Assembly (NCBI GenBank): GCA_903859215.1
Contig: CAIOLW010000080.1
Coordinates: 1-46,871, forward strand
Source of the DNA: an uncultured bacterium
GTDB taxonomy: Bacteria; Krumholzibacteriota; Krumholzibacteriia; LZORAL124-64-63
DNA: 46,871 nucleotides
Direction of reading: 5' to 3'
Shown: positions 18,107 through 25,079 of the stretch, piece after piece
How the letters are laid out: each line of letters opens with the position of its first letter
Numbering within the stretch: the stretch's first letter is position 1
Translations under genes and position numbers: made by a program
Notes under the pieces: generated by a model
The model's input: only the letters and a program-made list of their open reading frames with translations
What the model was told of the DNA's origin: nothing
Database searches by the model: none

Positions 18107-18880
18107 GTGAGCCATGATCTTCGATTTGCGGTCAATGTCTACAGCGGCAAGACGGACTTTTCTGACTATGAGTACCGCGCGGAGACAATGGACCAAGCCC
18201 GCACGATTGCCTCCAAGAAGCAACCGTGTTGGGCACACGGCGCCGAAGCGGTTGAGGACGATTTCTTGGATATTGTCGTTGAGCTGGCGCGCATTCCCGG
18301 AGTGGAATTCGTAAATGTTCACGCCTCACCCATGGACGAATCCGTCGAATGCTGGAATGATGACTGCTGCTATATTTGGAACCGCAAGATCAACACAAAC
18401 TGCCCGCGATGTGGCGATCCGGTTCCAACATGGTGCGACGAGCCACAGTATTCGATCGACGGCGTCCGACACCTACTTATTAAAGCAAACACCATCCTAT
18501 CCAACTCCGGGAAGCGCTTATATGTCGAGAATGTGCGGGAGACCCCGGAACTCATGATGCGCATCCTTGAGGGCCTGCCTTCTGAGATCGGGTTCACTCT
18601 GGATGTCGGCCACGCCAATGTCGTCATTGGATCGCCGATACCATTTATCGACGCTCTTAGCCGCCGCCTCTGCCACCTGCACCTCCACGACAACCACGGC
18701 GGTGGACGGATGTCGTGCGATGAGCACCTTACGCCGGGGTTGGGCAATATTGATTGGGGCCACCTTGCAGAGTGCCTCTCGAACTTCGGATTTCAAGGCA
18801 CGGCGACATTCGAATGCATTCCTCCAAGTGCTGAATGGATGGCACGGTGGGCGCAGTCGGTGCTGCGCCCCTCGAATTGA
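18107..18880 (+). CDS. TIM-barrel sugar-isomerase/AP-endonuclease-2-like protein with zinc-ribbon insert
   Basis: 257 residues from a GTG at 18107 with AGAGGA 7 bases upstream. The metal ligands expected for the xylose isomerase-like TIM-barrel family are present: Glu in RLYVENV, Asp and His in TLDVGHAN, His and Asp/His in HLHLHDNHGG and Glu in ATFEC. Residues about 82-110 carry CWNDDCCYIW then CPRCGDPVPTWC, a rubredoxin/zinc-ribbon-like insertion that is not usual in this family. The enzyme probably acts on a sugar-like or small-molecule substrate; the insert might recognise a partner. A paralogue follows at 18992, and both run toward the convergent radical-SAM operon. Confidence 0.8.
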   Translation: MSHDLRFAVNVYSGKTDFSDYEYRAETMDQARTIASKKQPCWAHGAEAVEDDFLDIVVELARIPGVEFVNVHASPMDESVECWNDDCCYIWNRKINTNCPRCGDPVPTWCDEPQYSIDGVRHLLIKANTILSNSGKRLYVENVRETPELMMRILEGLPSEIGFTLDVGHANVVIGSPIPFIDALSRRLCHLHLHDNHGGGRMSCDEHLTPGLGNIDWGHLAECLSNFGFQGTATFECIPPSAEWMARWAQSVLRPSN

Positions 18881-19460
18881 CGGAATTGGGTGGGTCTGGC
18901 TGGGGATTGTGCGCATACGGCCGGCATCGCGTCAGTTGCGCACTCTCTTTGAGCGCACGAACAACCTTAAATCAAAGGGATGGTATTACTGATGAGTCAT
19001 GGCATTAGGTTCGGGGTTTCCGGACACGCCCCCCATCCCGGGTTCGAGTACTCTGAAGTGGCTGCGTACTGCATGGAGGAAGCACTGGCCATAGATCACT
19101 CAGGTGGACCCATTTGGGTTCATGGCCCCGAGCCGGCCCAGGAAGACGAGTTCTTCGATGTGCTCGCGACGTTGGCCAGAATATCGCGCGTGGAATTCGT
19201 GAATGTCCATGCTGGCCCGGCCGACGAAGAGGTCGAATGCACAAATGACGCCTGCCGCTTTATCTGGTCACGCACGATGATGCCTGCGTGTCCGCGATGT
19301 GGGCGAGGAGCCGACGACTGGTGTGATTTCCCATCCAGCTCGCTTAGTGGTATCTGCGAGGCGTTATGCGAAGCACAGCGGCAGCTGTCGCAATTTGGCA
19401 AACGCCTGTGCGTCGAGAATGGTCACGAGTCGCCGGCCCTTATGGCTCGCATCTTTGAGC

Positions 19461-19465
19461 GCCTG
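19461..19465. repeat. Target-site duplication, left copy (GCCTG)
   Basis: GCCTG immediately before the left IS end, repeated at 22136-22140 directly after the right end. Five-base duplication is within the range usual for IS21-family elements. Confidence 0.85.
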
Positions 19466-19470
19466 TGCGT

Positions 19471-19585
19471 ATTCCGACTGAAATCGGCCACTGATTCCGA
19501 CGCAATTCGGCCACCTATTCCGATTCAAATCGGCCACCCATTCCGATCGAAACCGGCCACCGATTCCGGCGCAATTCGGCCACCC
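19471..19585 (+). repeat. Five tandem 23-bp repeats at the left IS end
   Basis: Units start at 19471, 19494, 19517, 19540 and 19563, each fitting ATTCCG-N5-A(A/T)(A/T)CGGCCAC-NN with exact 23-base spacing, about two helical turns. They match inverted copies at 22041-22132 and are best read as transposase-binding sites. Confidence 0.85.
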
Positions 19586-19673
19586 CTGGCGGGGTAGACG
19601 GCCGTCAGCGACGCAGGACACCCCAGCGGGTACCGTGTTCCTTTTCTCGCCACGCCGAGCAGAAGGAGCCGAG

Positions 19674-21257
19674 GTGCCCAGAGAGCGGTTGTCCATGCGA
19701 AAGATCAAAGAGGTCTTGAGGTTAAAGAAGGGTTGCGGGCTGAGCAGCCGTGCCATCGCCCAGAGTTGCGGCATCGCGCGCAGCACGGTGGCGGAGTATC
19801 TGCGGCTGGCGACGACGGCGGGTCTGACGTGGCCGCTGGCCGAGGAACTCGATGACGCGGCGCTGGAGGCGCTGTTGTTCCCGCCGGCATCGACGCTGCC
19901 GGCGGACCAGCGGCCGCAACCGAACTGGGCGCAGCTGCATCTGGAACTGAAGCGGCACAAGGGCACGACGCTGTTCCTGCTGTGGCAGGAGCACAAGGAG
20001 GTTCACCCGGAAGGTCACCAGTACAGCCGGTTCTGCGATCTGTACGGCCAGTGGCGCGGTCGTCAGGACCTGGTGATGCGTCAGACGCACCGTGCGGGCG
20101 AGAAGCTGTTCATCGACTACGCGGGTCCGACAGTGCCGGTGGTCGAACGGTTGACCGGCGAGATCAGGCAAGCACAGATCTTCGTCGCGGTGCTGGGAGC
20201 GAGCAACTACACGTACTGCGAAGCGACGTGGACGCAGAAGCTGCCGGACTGGATCGCGTCCCACGTGCGTGCGTTGCAGTATCTGGGCGGAGTGCCGCAG
20301 GTGCTGGTGCCTGACAACCTCAAGTCCGGGGTGACGAGACCTCATCTGTACGAGCCGGACCTGAACCCGACGTACCAGGAGATGGCCACGCACTACGGCG
20401 TGGCGGTGTTGCCGGCGCGGGTATGCCGCCCGAAGGACAAGGCGAAGGCCGAGGGCGGGGTGCTGTTGATCGAGCGTTGGATCCTGGCCAAGCTGCGGCA
20501 CCGGACGTTCTTCTCGCTGGCGGATCTGAATCAGGCGATCGGCGAGCTGCTGGAGGCGCTGAACAGCAAGCGGTTCCAGAAGCTGGCCGGCAGCCGGCGC
20601 AGTCTGTGGGAAGAACTGGATCGGCCGGCGCTGCGGCCGTTGCCGTGTTCGCCGTACGAATACGCCGAGTGGCCGAAGGTGAAAGTGCACATCGACTACC
20701 ACGTGGCGGTGGACAAGCACTACTACTCGGTGCCGCATCAACTGGTGGGCCTTCGCTGCGAGGCGCGGGTGACTGCCTCGACGGTGGAGGTGCTGCACCG
20801 CGGGCGGCGCGTGGCGAGCCACGTGCGCAGCCACCTGCAAGGCCGCTACACGACGCTGCCCGAGCACATGCCGGAGCATCATCGGCAGCAGGCAGAGTGG
20901 ACGCCGGAGCGCGTGGTGCGCTGGGCCGGTGAGGCGGGTGGATCTGTGACCGCGGTGGCGACACGGATCATCGCGAGCCGGCCCCATCCCCAGCAAGGCT
21001 ACCGCTCGTGCCTGGGCGTGATACGTCTGGGCAAGCAGTACGGGAAGGATCGTCTGGAGGCGGCCTGCGAGCGAGCGCTGGCAACCGGCGCCTGCAGTTG
21101 CAAGAGCCTGGCCTCGATCCTCAAGAACGGTCTGGACCAACAGCCGTTGCCGGCGGCAGCGGCGCCGATGCCGGCGATCGATCACGAGAACATCCGGGGC
21201 GCCGACTACTACGCCCCCGTGCTGCCGTTCGCCGGCGAGGGAGGTCGGCCATGCTGA
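19674..21257 (+). CDS. istA: IS21-family transposase IstA
   Basis: 527 residues from a GTG at 19674 with AAGGAG 5 bases upstream (an ATG at 19695 is the alternative). An N-terminal helix-turn-helix (IKEVLRLKKGCGLSSRAIAQ then GIARSTVAEYLRLA) precedes an RNase-H-like DDE core: Asp in LFIDYAGPTVPV, Asp in LVPDNLKSGV, and Glu in KAKAEGGVLL. The C-terminal part includes the Mu-transposase-like beta-barrel segment (HYYSVPHQLVG). It cuts and joins the element's ends and acts with IstB. The frame is intact. Confidence 0.93.
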   Translation: MPRERLSMRKIKEVLRLKKGCGLSSRAIAQSCGIARSTVAEYLRLATTAGLTWPLAEELDDAALEALLFPPASTLPADQRPQPNWAQLHLELKRHKGTTLFLLWQEHKEVHPEGHQYSRFCDLYGQWRGRQDLVMRQTHRAGEKLFIDYAGPTVPVVERLTGEIRQAQIFVAVLGASNYTYCEATWTQKLPDWIASHVRALQYLGGVPQVLVPDNLKSGVTRPHLYEPDLNPTYQEMATHYGVAVLPARVCRPKDKAKAEGGVLLIERWILAKLRHRTFFSLADLNQAIGELLEALNSKRFQKLAGSRRSLWEELDRPALRPLPCSPYEYAEWPKVKVHIDYHVAVDKHYYSVPHQLVGLRCEARVTASTVEVLHRGRRVASHVRSHLQGRYTTLPEHMPEHHRQQAEWTPERVVRWAGEAGGSVTAVATRIIASRPHPQQGYRSCLGVIRLGKQYGKDRLEAACERALATGACSCKSLASILKNGLDQQPLPAAAAPMPAIDHENIRGADYYAPVLPFAGEGGRPC

Positions 21258-22009
21258 TCCATCCGACGGTGGAGAAACTGCGTGAGCTGCAACTGGCCGG
21301 GATGGCCGACGGCCTGGTCGACCAGTTGCAGACCCAGGACGTGGCCAGTCTGAGCTTCGAGGATCGGCTCGGGTTGCTGGTCGACCGGGAAGAAGCGGCC
21401 CGCGAGAACCGGCGTCTGAAGACCCGTCTGACGCAGGCGCGGCTACGGCTGCCGGCGTGCATGGAGGATATCGACTACCGCAGCCGCCGCGGGTTGAGCA
21501 AGGCGCTGGTCCTGAGCCTGGCGTCGTGCCAGTGGATCAGCGAGCATCTTAACGTGGTGATCACCGGGCCCACCGGCGTGGGCAAGACGTACCTCGGGTG
21601 CGCGCTGGCACAGCAGGCATGCCGCCACGGGCTGCGCGTCACATACCAGCGCCTGCCGCGGCTGTGCCACGATCTCGAGATCGCCAAGGCCGACGGCAGC
21701 TACCGTAAGCAGCTGGCCAAGCTCGCGCGCGCCGACCTGCTGGTGCTCGATGACTGGGGACTGGCGCCACTGACGCCAGAGAACCGGCGGGACCTGCTGG
21801 AGGTCCTGGACGACCGCTACCAGGCGCGGTCGACCCTGATCACGAGCCAGCTGCCGGTCAGCGCCTGGCACCAGTACCTGGATGACCCGACGCTGGCCGA
21901 CGCAATCCTGGATCGGGTGATCCACAACGCGCACAAGATCGAGTTGACGGGCGAGTCCCTGCGCAAAAAGAAGGGAGAAACGTTGACCAGGACAGCGGAA
22001 GCGGGCTAA
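21251..22009 (+). CDS. istB: IS21-family AAA+ transposition helper IstB
   Basis: 252 residues. The ATG at 21251 lies inside the end of istA (7-base overlap) with GGAGG 6 bases upstream; a longer upstream frame would run far into istA and is not real. It has an N-terminal helical domain, Walker A GPTGVGKT near residues 105-112, Walker B LLVLDDWG near 165-172 and the sensor-like STLITSQLPVSAWH. IstB is the DnaA/DnaC-like ATPase that selects target DNA and stimulates IstA. Intact. Confidence 0.93.
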   Translation: MLIHPTVEKLRELQLAGMADGLVDQLQTQDVASLSFEDRLGLLVDREEAARENRRLKTRLTQARLRLPACMEDIDYRSRRGLSKALVLSLASCQWISEHLNVVITGPTGVGKTYLGCALAQQACRHGLRVTYQRLPRLCHDLEIAKADGSYRKQLAKLARADLLVLDDWGLAPLTPENRRDLLEVLDDRYQARSTLITSQLPVSAWHQYLDDPTLADAILDRVIHNAHKIELTGESLRKKKGETLTRTAEAG

Positions 22010-22040
22010 GAATGAAACCCCTGCGTCGCTACGCTCCGGC

Positions 22041-22132
22041 GGTGGCCGGAATGCGCCGGAACAGGTGGCCGAAATGGACTGGACTGCGCGGCCGGAATCG
22101 ATCGGAATGGGTGGCCGAAATCACTGGAATAC
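22041..22132 (-). repeat. Four tandem 23-bp repeats at the right IS end, inverted relative to the left
   Basis: Units start at 22041, 22064, 22087 and 22110 and follow (G/C)G(T/C)GGCCG(G/A)AAT-like sequence, the reverse complement of the left-end units; spacing is exactly 23 bases. The third unit has CGCGGCC in place of GGTGGCC. Confidence 0.8.
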
Positions 22133-22135
22133 GCA

Positions 22136-22140
22136 GCCTG
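22136..22140. repeat. Target-site duplication, right copy (GCCTG)
   Basis: Second copy of GCCTG, abutting the right terminal repeat and followed by CCGACAGAC of the interrupted gene. Confidence 0.85.
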
Positions 22141-22453
22141 CCGACAGACATCGGATTCACTCTCGACGTCGGACATGCGAATGTCGTCGCGGGGTCACCG
22201 ATTCCGTATGTAGCCGCGCTCAGTCACCGACTTAGCCACCTGCACCTGCATGACAATCACGGGGGCGGGCATATGTCGGGCGACGAACACCTGACGCCTC
22301 AATTGGGCACCATCGACTGGGAGCAGCTCGCGGTCAGCCTTGCTGGTGTGGGATTCCGGGGGACGGCGACGATTGAGTGCGACGACCCTCCGAGTCTTGA
22401 TTGGCTGAACAAATGGGCGGCAATTGTGTCCGCCTCGTGCCACAGATAAGAGT

Positions 22454-24046
22454 CTATTGGCTGCCACGCTGCCATGAAATGCCGACCAGAATGTCGTCGA
22501 ACGCCGCTCTGGCCTGCGTGTCGTAGATGTACTTCTCCAGCACATGGCTGTACATCATGGACATGACCTGGCAACGGCTGCTCTCAAGAACATTCATGGC
22601 CATTCGCCCCTTCTGCTGACGGTGCAGCACGGGGCAGACTCCGCAGTATGGCTTGAAGGCGCAGTAGTCGCAGTAGTACTGCTCGCTGATGGATGATTCC
22701 ACGATTGCTGCGGCATCGGGCGACCGTAAGATGGAACCGAGCGACTGCTGAGCAATTGCGCCGATGAAGAAATCGTCCCCGTCAATCATCCTTCCCTCGT
22801 CACAGGAGTAAACCCCGCCGTCGTGATTGTAGGTAATCTGGCCATATGCCGCACCGCACGGCGATCTTAGATCCATGAAGCCGCTTTCGTTGCCGAAGAG
22901 CTTCGTCAGGGCAAGTTCGAGATAGAAGTCATTAATGTCTGTCCCATTTCGGCGCAACTCGATGATGTATTCGATTGATGCGCACCAAAAATCGAAAAAC
23001 TCGCGCGGCGAATAGTCGATCTTGTCGGCGTTGTCGCTGGCATTGCCCAGGGGCGTCAATGGCCGCAAGCTGATCTTTCTCAGCCCTAGGCTACAATACT
23101 GGTCGATGATTGCCTTGTGTTCCGAAAGCGACCGCCGCGTCGTCGTCATCAGGGCGGAAAGCGGAATCTGGCCGTCCTTCTGGGCGAGCCACTCCGAGCG
23201 ATAGAGGTCCAGCGAGCGCACCAACTCCTCAAAGGCCCCCGGATATCCGACGCCTCGATTGGCATCGTGCAACTCCTGCGGCCCATCCAGAGAGAAGCAA
23301 ATGGAGACATTGTGCGCGATGAGATATCGCAGCTTCTCCGCCGTCACCGAGCGCGTGAAGTTGGAGATCAGGCTATACTCAATGCGCTTTCCCCGCGAGG
23401 CGGCCAATGACTCGGAGTACTCGATGATGTATTGCACCGTCGAAAAATTCAGCAAAGGCTCGCCGCCCTGAAACTCAATGATATATGAGTCCGAAGGGCT
23501 CTCGAGAATCCGGTCGACGACGACCTTGGCCGTTGCGTTATCCATGTCGCACTTTGCCGACGTTGGCGCCGAAACCTGACAATACACACACTTGAGATTG
23601 CAGTTCGACGTTACGACCACAATATGCAGGGTCGGGCCCTCCCGTAGGAATCCGAACTTGGCGCGCATCTTCTCGATGTAGGTGTCGTAATTGCGCTCGG
23701 TCAGCAATACGAAGTTCTTTTCGAGTTTGCGCTCGAGTTCAGGGCCCACCATACCGGCAGCCAGGGCCCTATACTCACCCTCGCTGAGAACACACCAGGC
23801 GCCCGTGTCGACTGAAATGAAGTGGTCGCCCTTGCTGGTGATCCAATGGCGATAATAGTTGAGGCAGGGCAGACTCGGACGGTTTCCGGCCGTTGCGATT
23901 CGCTTGCATCGCTGGCCTTGCCGAACGCGGGGCCGGCGCAGTGCGTCATTCAGGGCATTTCGAACGCTCGCTTCGGAATGGTCGGACAGCCGGGCCTGCT
24001 CTCTCACGCCCGGTTCATAAAAGTCGTCGGCAAGAGGCAACTCCAC
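22454..24046 (-). CDS. hxsB: HxsB-like radical SAM/SPASM maturase
   Basis: 530 residues from a GTG at 24046, 2 bases after the hxsD-like gene, with GGGAG 7 bases upstream. The N-terminal region (CLNYYRHWIT, TGAWCVLSEGEYRAL, FLREGPTLHIVVVTSNCN) follows the layout of His-Xaa-Ser system protein HxsB. The radical SAM cluster ligands are Cys149, Cys153 and Cys156 (CX3CX2C), and GGEP stands at 194-197. A C-terminal SPASM region has PCGA and the Cys-rich YYCDYCAFKPYCGVCPV plus a final Cys, able to hold auxiliary iron-sulfur clusters. Expected role: SAM radical chemistry on a peptide substrate, here probably the His-Xaa-Ser peptide at 35376. Last gene of the long operon, 4 bases from the convergent TIM-barrel fragment. 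Confidence 0.8.
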   Translation of the reverse strand: MELPLADDFYEPGVREQARLSDHSEASVRNALNDALRRPRVRQGQRCKRIATAGNRPSLPCLNYYRHWITSKGDHFISVDTGAWCVLSEGEYRALAAGMVGPELERKLEKNFVLLTERNYDTYIEKMRAKFGFLREGPTLHIVVVTSNCNLKCVYCQVSAPTSAKCDMDNATAKVVVDRILESPSDSYIIEFQGGEPLLNFSTVQYIIEYSESLAASRGKRIEYSLISNFTRSVTAEKLRYLIAHNVSICFSLDGPQELHDANRGVGYPGAFEELVRSLDLYRSEWLAQKDGQIPLSALMTTTRRSLSEHKAIIDQYCSLGLRKISLRPLTPLGNASDNADKIDYSPREFFDFWCASIEYIIELRRNGTDINDFYLELALTKLFGNESGFMDLRSPCGAAYGQITYNHDGGVYSCDEGRMIDGDDFFIGAIAQQSLGSILRSPDAAAIVESSISEQYYCDYCAFKPYCGVCPVLHRQQKGRMAMNVLESSRCQVMSMMYSHVLEKYIYDTQARAAFDDILVGISWQRGSQ

Positions 24047-24048
24047 GC

Positions 24049-24336
24049 CTACTCTCCCCCGCTGTAGGGAGACAGCGCCTGCTCCATGATGATGCGCCTC
24101 AGGTCTGCTGTTTGCCGTTCCCTCGTAACGAGAAACTCAGCCTCAATTAGTTCATTCAAGAACACCTGTACGGAAGCAGGCTCCTGGGAGGGCATCTTGC
24201 TTTCGAGCTCGACAACCCAATCGGTGCCGTCCTCCAGTATGCGCACCCAGTGTGTTGCCAAATATCTTTGCAGGGCCAATATGACCACTTCGCGGTCATG
24301 ACCGTCTCTGGCCAACCTGATATTGACTGCGTTCAT
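24049..24336 (-). CDS. hxsD: HxsD-like small protein of His-Xaa-Ser systems
   Basis: 95 residues, ATG at 24336 overlapping the methyltransferase stop by four bases (ATGA). The C-terminal segment FLNELIEAEFLVTRERQTADLRR, then IIMEQALSP, reproduces the (F/L)LN(D/E)(Y/L)-xLRE helix and the I-x-x-x-A-(F/L)-S ending characteristic of HxsD proteins. The N-terminal half forms a small alpha/beta unit with a DGTDWVVELES strand. HxsD has no known catalysis; a substrate- or enzyme-binding role is usually proposed. Its pairing with the HxsB-like gene strengthens both calls. Confidence 0.75.
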   Translation of the reverse strand: MNAVNIRLARDGHDREVVILALQRYLATHWVRILEDGTDWVVELESKMPSQEPASVQVFLNELIEAEFLVTRERQTADLRRIIMEQALSPYSGGE

Positions 24337-25079
24337 GCGTGATTCTCCTTGCGAGCCACGATTCTGATGCGTGTAGTGGCGTCCGGTTCGACTACGCCAT
24401 TGCTGTCGGCGTCAACAACCTCGACCGTCCTCAAGCCCACGTCTGCAAGCCCACGAACGACATCCTGTACGGCCAGCGCGGCGTGCTTGTGCTCCTCAAT
24501 GAGCGTCTTCCACTGCCCCTCTTGGAATACGTGCCAGATCATGTGCTCGACGCCCACGGAGCGCGTCACATCGAACGCAGAGAGCCGAACAAGAACCCAA
24601 TCCTCCCGCTCAATTACGGAACGATGCGCGGGCCAACATTCGCGAAGGTCGTATTCCGTAACGAAATCAAGGATGAAGTGTCCGGATGGCCTTAACGATT
24701 TCGCGACATTGCCAAATAGGGCAAACCAATCGCGGGTGTCTAACAGGTAGTTGATCGAGTCGAACAGACAAGTCGCCAAGTCCACCTGAACGGGCGGTCG
24801 GTACGTGACCATGTTCTCGTTGGCCACGGTAATGTCGCCTAGCGGTCGCAGCCTCTCCTGGGCCACTGAACACATTGCTTCACTCAGGTCACACCCAAAG
24901 ACAGTCCGGCCGTCGGCTGCCAGCTCCGCCATTAGCACGCCCGTACCGCACCCGAAGTCGCAGATGCTCTCAACGCCGTGGCGCTCCGCGAAATCTCGAG
25001 CAAAGAGCCTCGTCGGCGTGGGTAGGCCAGCGTTCAGTTCGTCATGTCGGGCTGCCGAATCACGATATGGATCCGTCAT
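24333..25079 (-). CDS. Class I SAM-dependent methyltransferase
   Basis: 248 residues from the ATG at 25079, which overlaps the preceding stop by four bases (ATGA) and has GGAG 7 bases upstream; a start at 25100 would lie well inside the upstream gene. Motif I is DFGCGTG at residues 41-47, followed by an acidic second strand end (FGCDLSEAM) and the post-motif DLATCLFDSINYL; the C-terminal half matches small-molecule or peptide methyltransferases of the UbiE/COQ5-like fold. No metal-binding motif. It may methylate the peptide product or a small partner; substrate unknown. Confidence 0.8.
   Translation of the reverse strand: MTDPYRDSAARHDELNAGLPTPTRLFARDFAERHGVESICDFGCGTGVLMAELAADGRTVFGCDLSEAMCSVAQERLRPLGDITVANENMVTYRPPVQVDLATCLFDSINYLLDTRDWFALFGNVAKSLRPSGHFILDFVTEYDLRECWPAHRSVIEREDWVLVRLSAFDVTRSVGVEHMIWHVFQEGQWKTLIEEHKHAALAVQDVVRGLADVGLRTVEVVDADSNGVVEPDATTRIRIVARKENHA

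Larger units (their letters stand above)
19466..22135 (+). mobile_element. IS21-family insertion sequence, complete, 2670 bp
   Basis: The element begins TGCGTATTCC and ends GGAATACGCA, a 10-bp perfect terminal inverted repeat that continues as an imperfect repeat for about 25 bases including GGCCAC/GTGGCC. It carries istA (transposase) and istB (AAA+ helper) overlapping by 7 bases, as in the family. Flanking GCCTG duplications define the ends. Inside the left end are five, and inside the right end four, repeats of 23 bases in opposite orientations, expected transposase-binding sites. Both genes are intact, so the element may still be active. It disrupts the TIM-barrel gene. Confidence 0.92.
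18992..22449 (+). pseudogene. Second TIM-barrel isomerase-like gene with zinc-ribbon insert, split by an IS21-family element
   Basis: Two exon-like parts, 18992-19465 and 22141-22449, flank the insertion sequence. Joining them after removal of the element and of one copy of the duplicated GCCTG gives an uninterrupted 260-residue frame (ERLPTDIGFTLDVGHAN across the junction) that aligns throughout with the intact 257-residue paralogue at 18107. All metal-binding motifs (VEN, LDVGHAN, HLHLHDNHGG, TATIEC) and the CPRCG ribbon are present, so the gene was functional before disruption. Start ATG at 18992 matches the MSH start of the paralogue; AAAGGG lies about 10 bases upstream. The upstream fragment, truncated by IS sequence, would be unlikely to fold. 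Confidence 0.9.

Noticed and set aside
19471-19585. CRISPR-like short repeats
   Set aside because: Units are contiguous 23-mers with no spacers, and an inverted set exists at the other IS end, so they are transposase-binding sites.
19722-21185. 487-residue minus-strand frame opposite istA
   Set aside because: Complete overlap with the transposase, whose DDE residues are intact; composition is a shadow.
21008-21250. N-terminal extension of istB inside istA
   Set aside because: The true IstB begins at the ATG at 21251 with a good site and family-like start; the extension has no homologous sequence.
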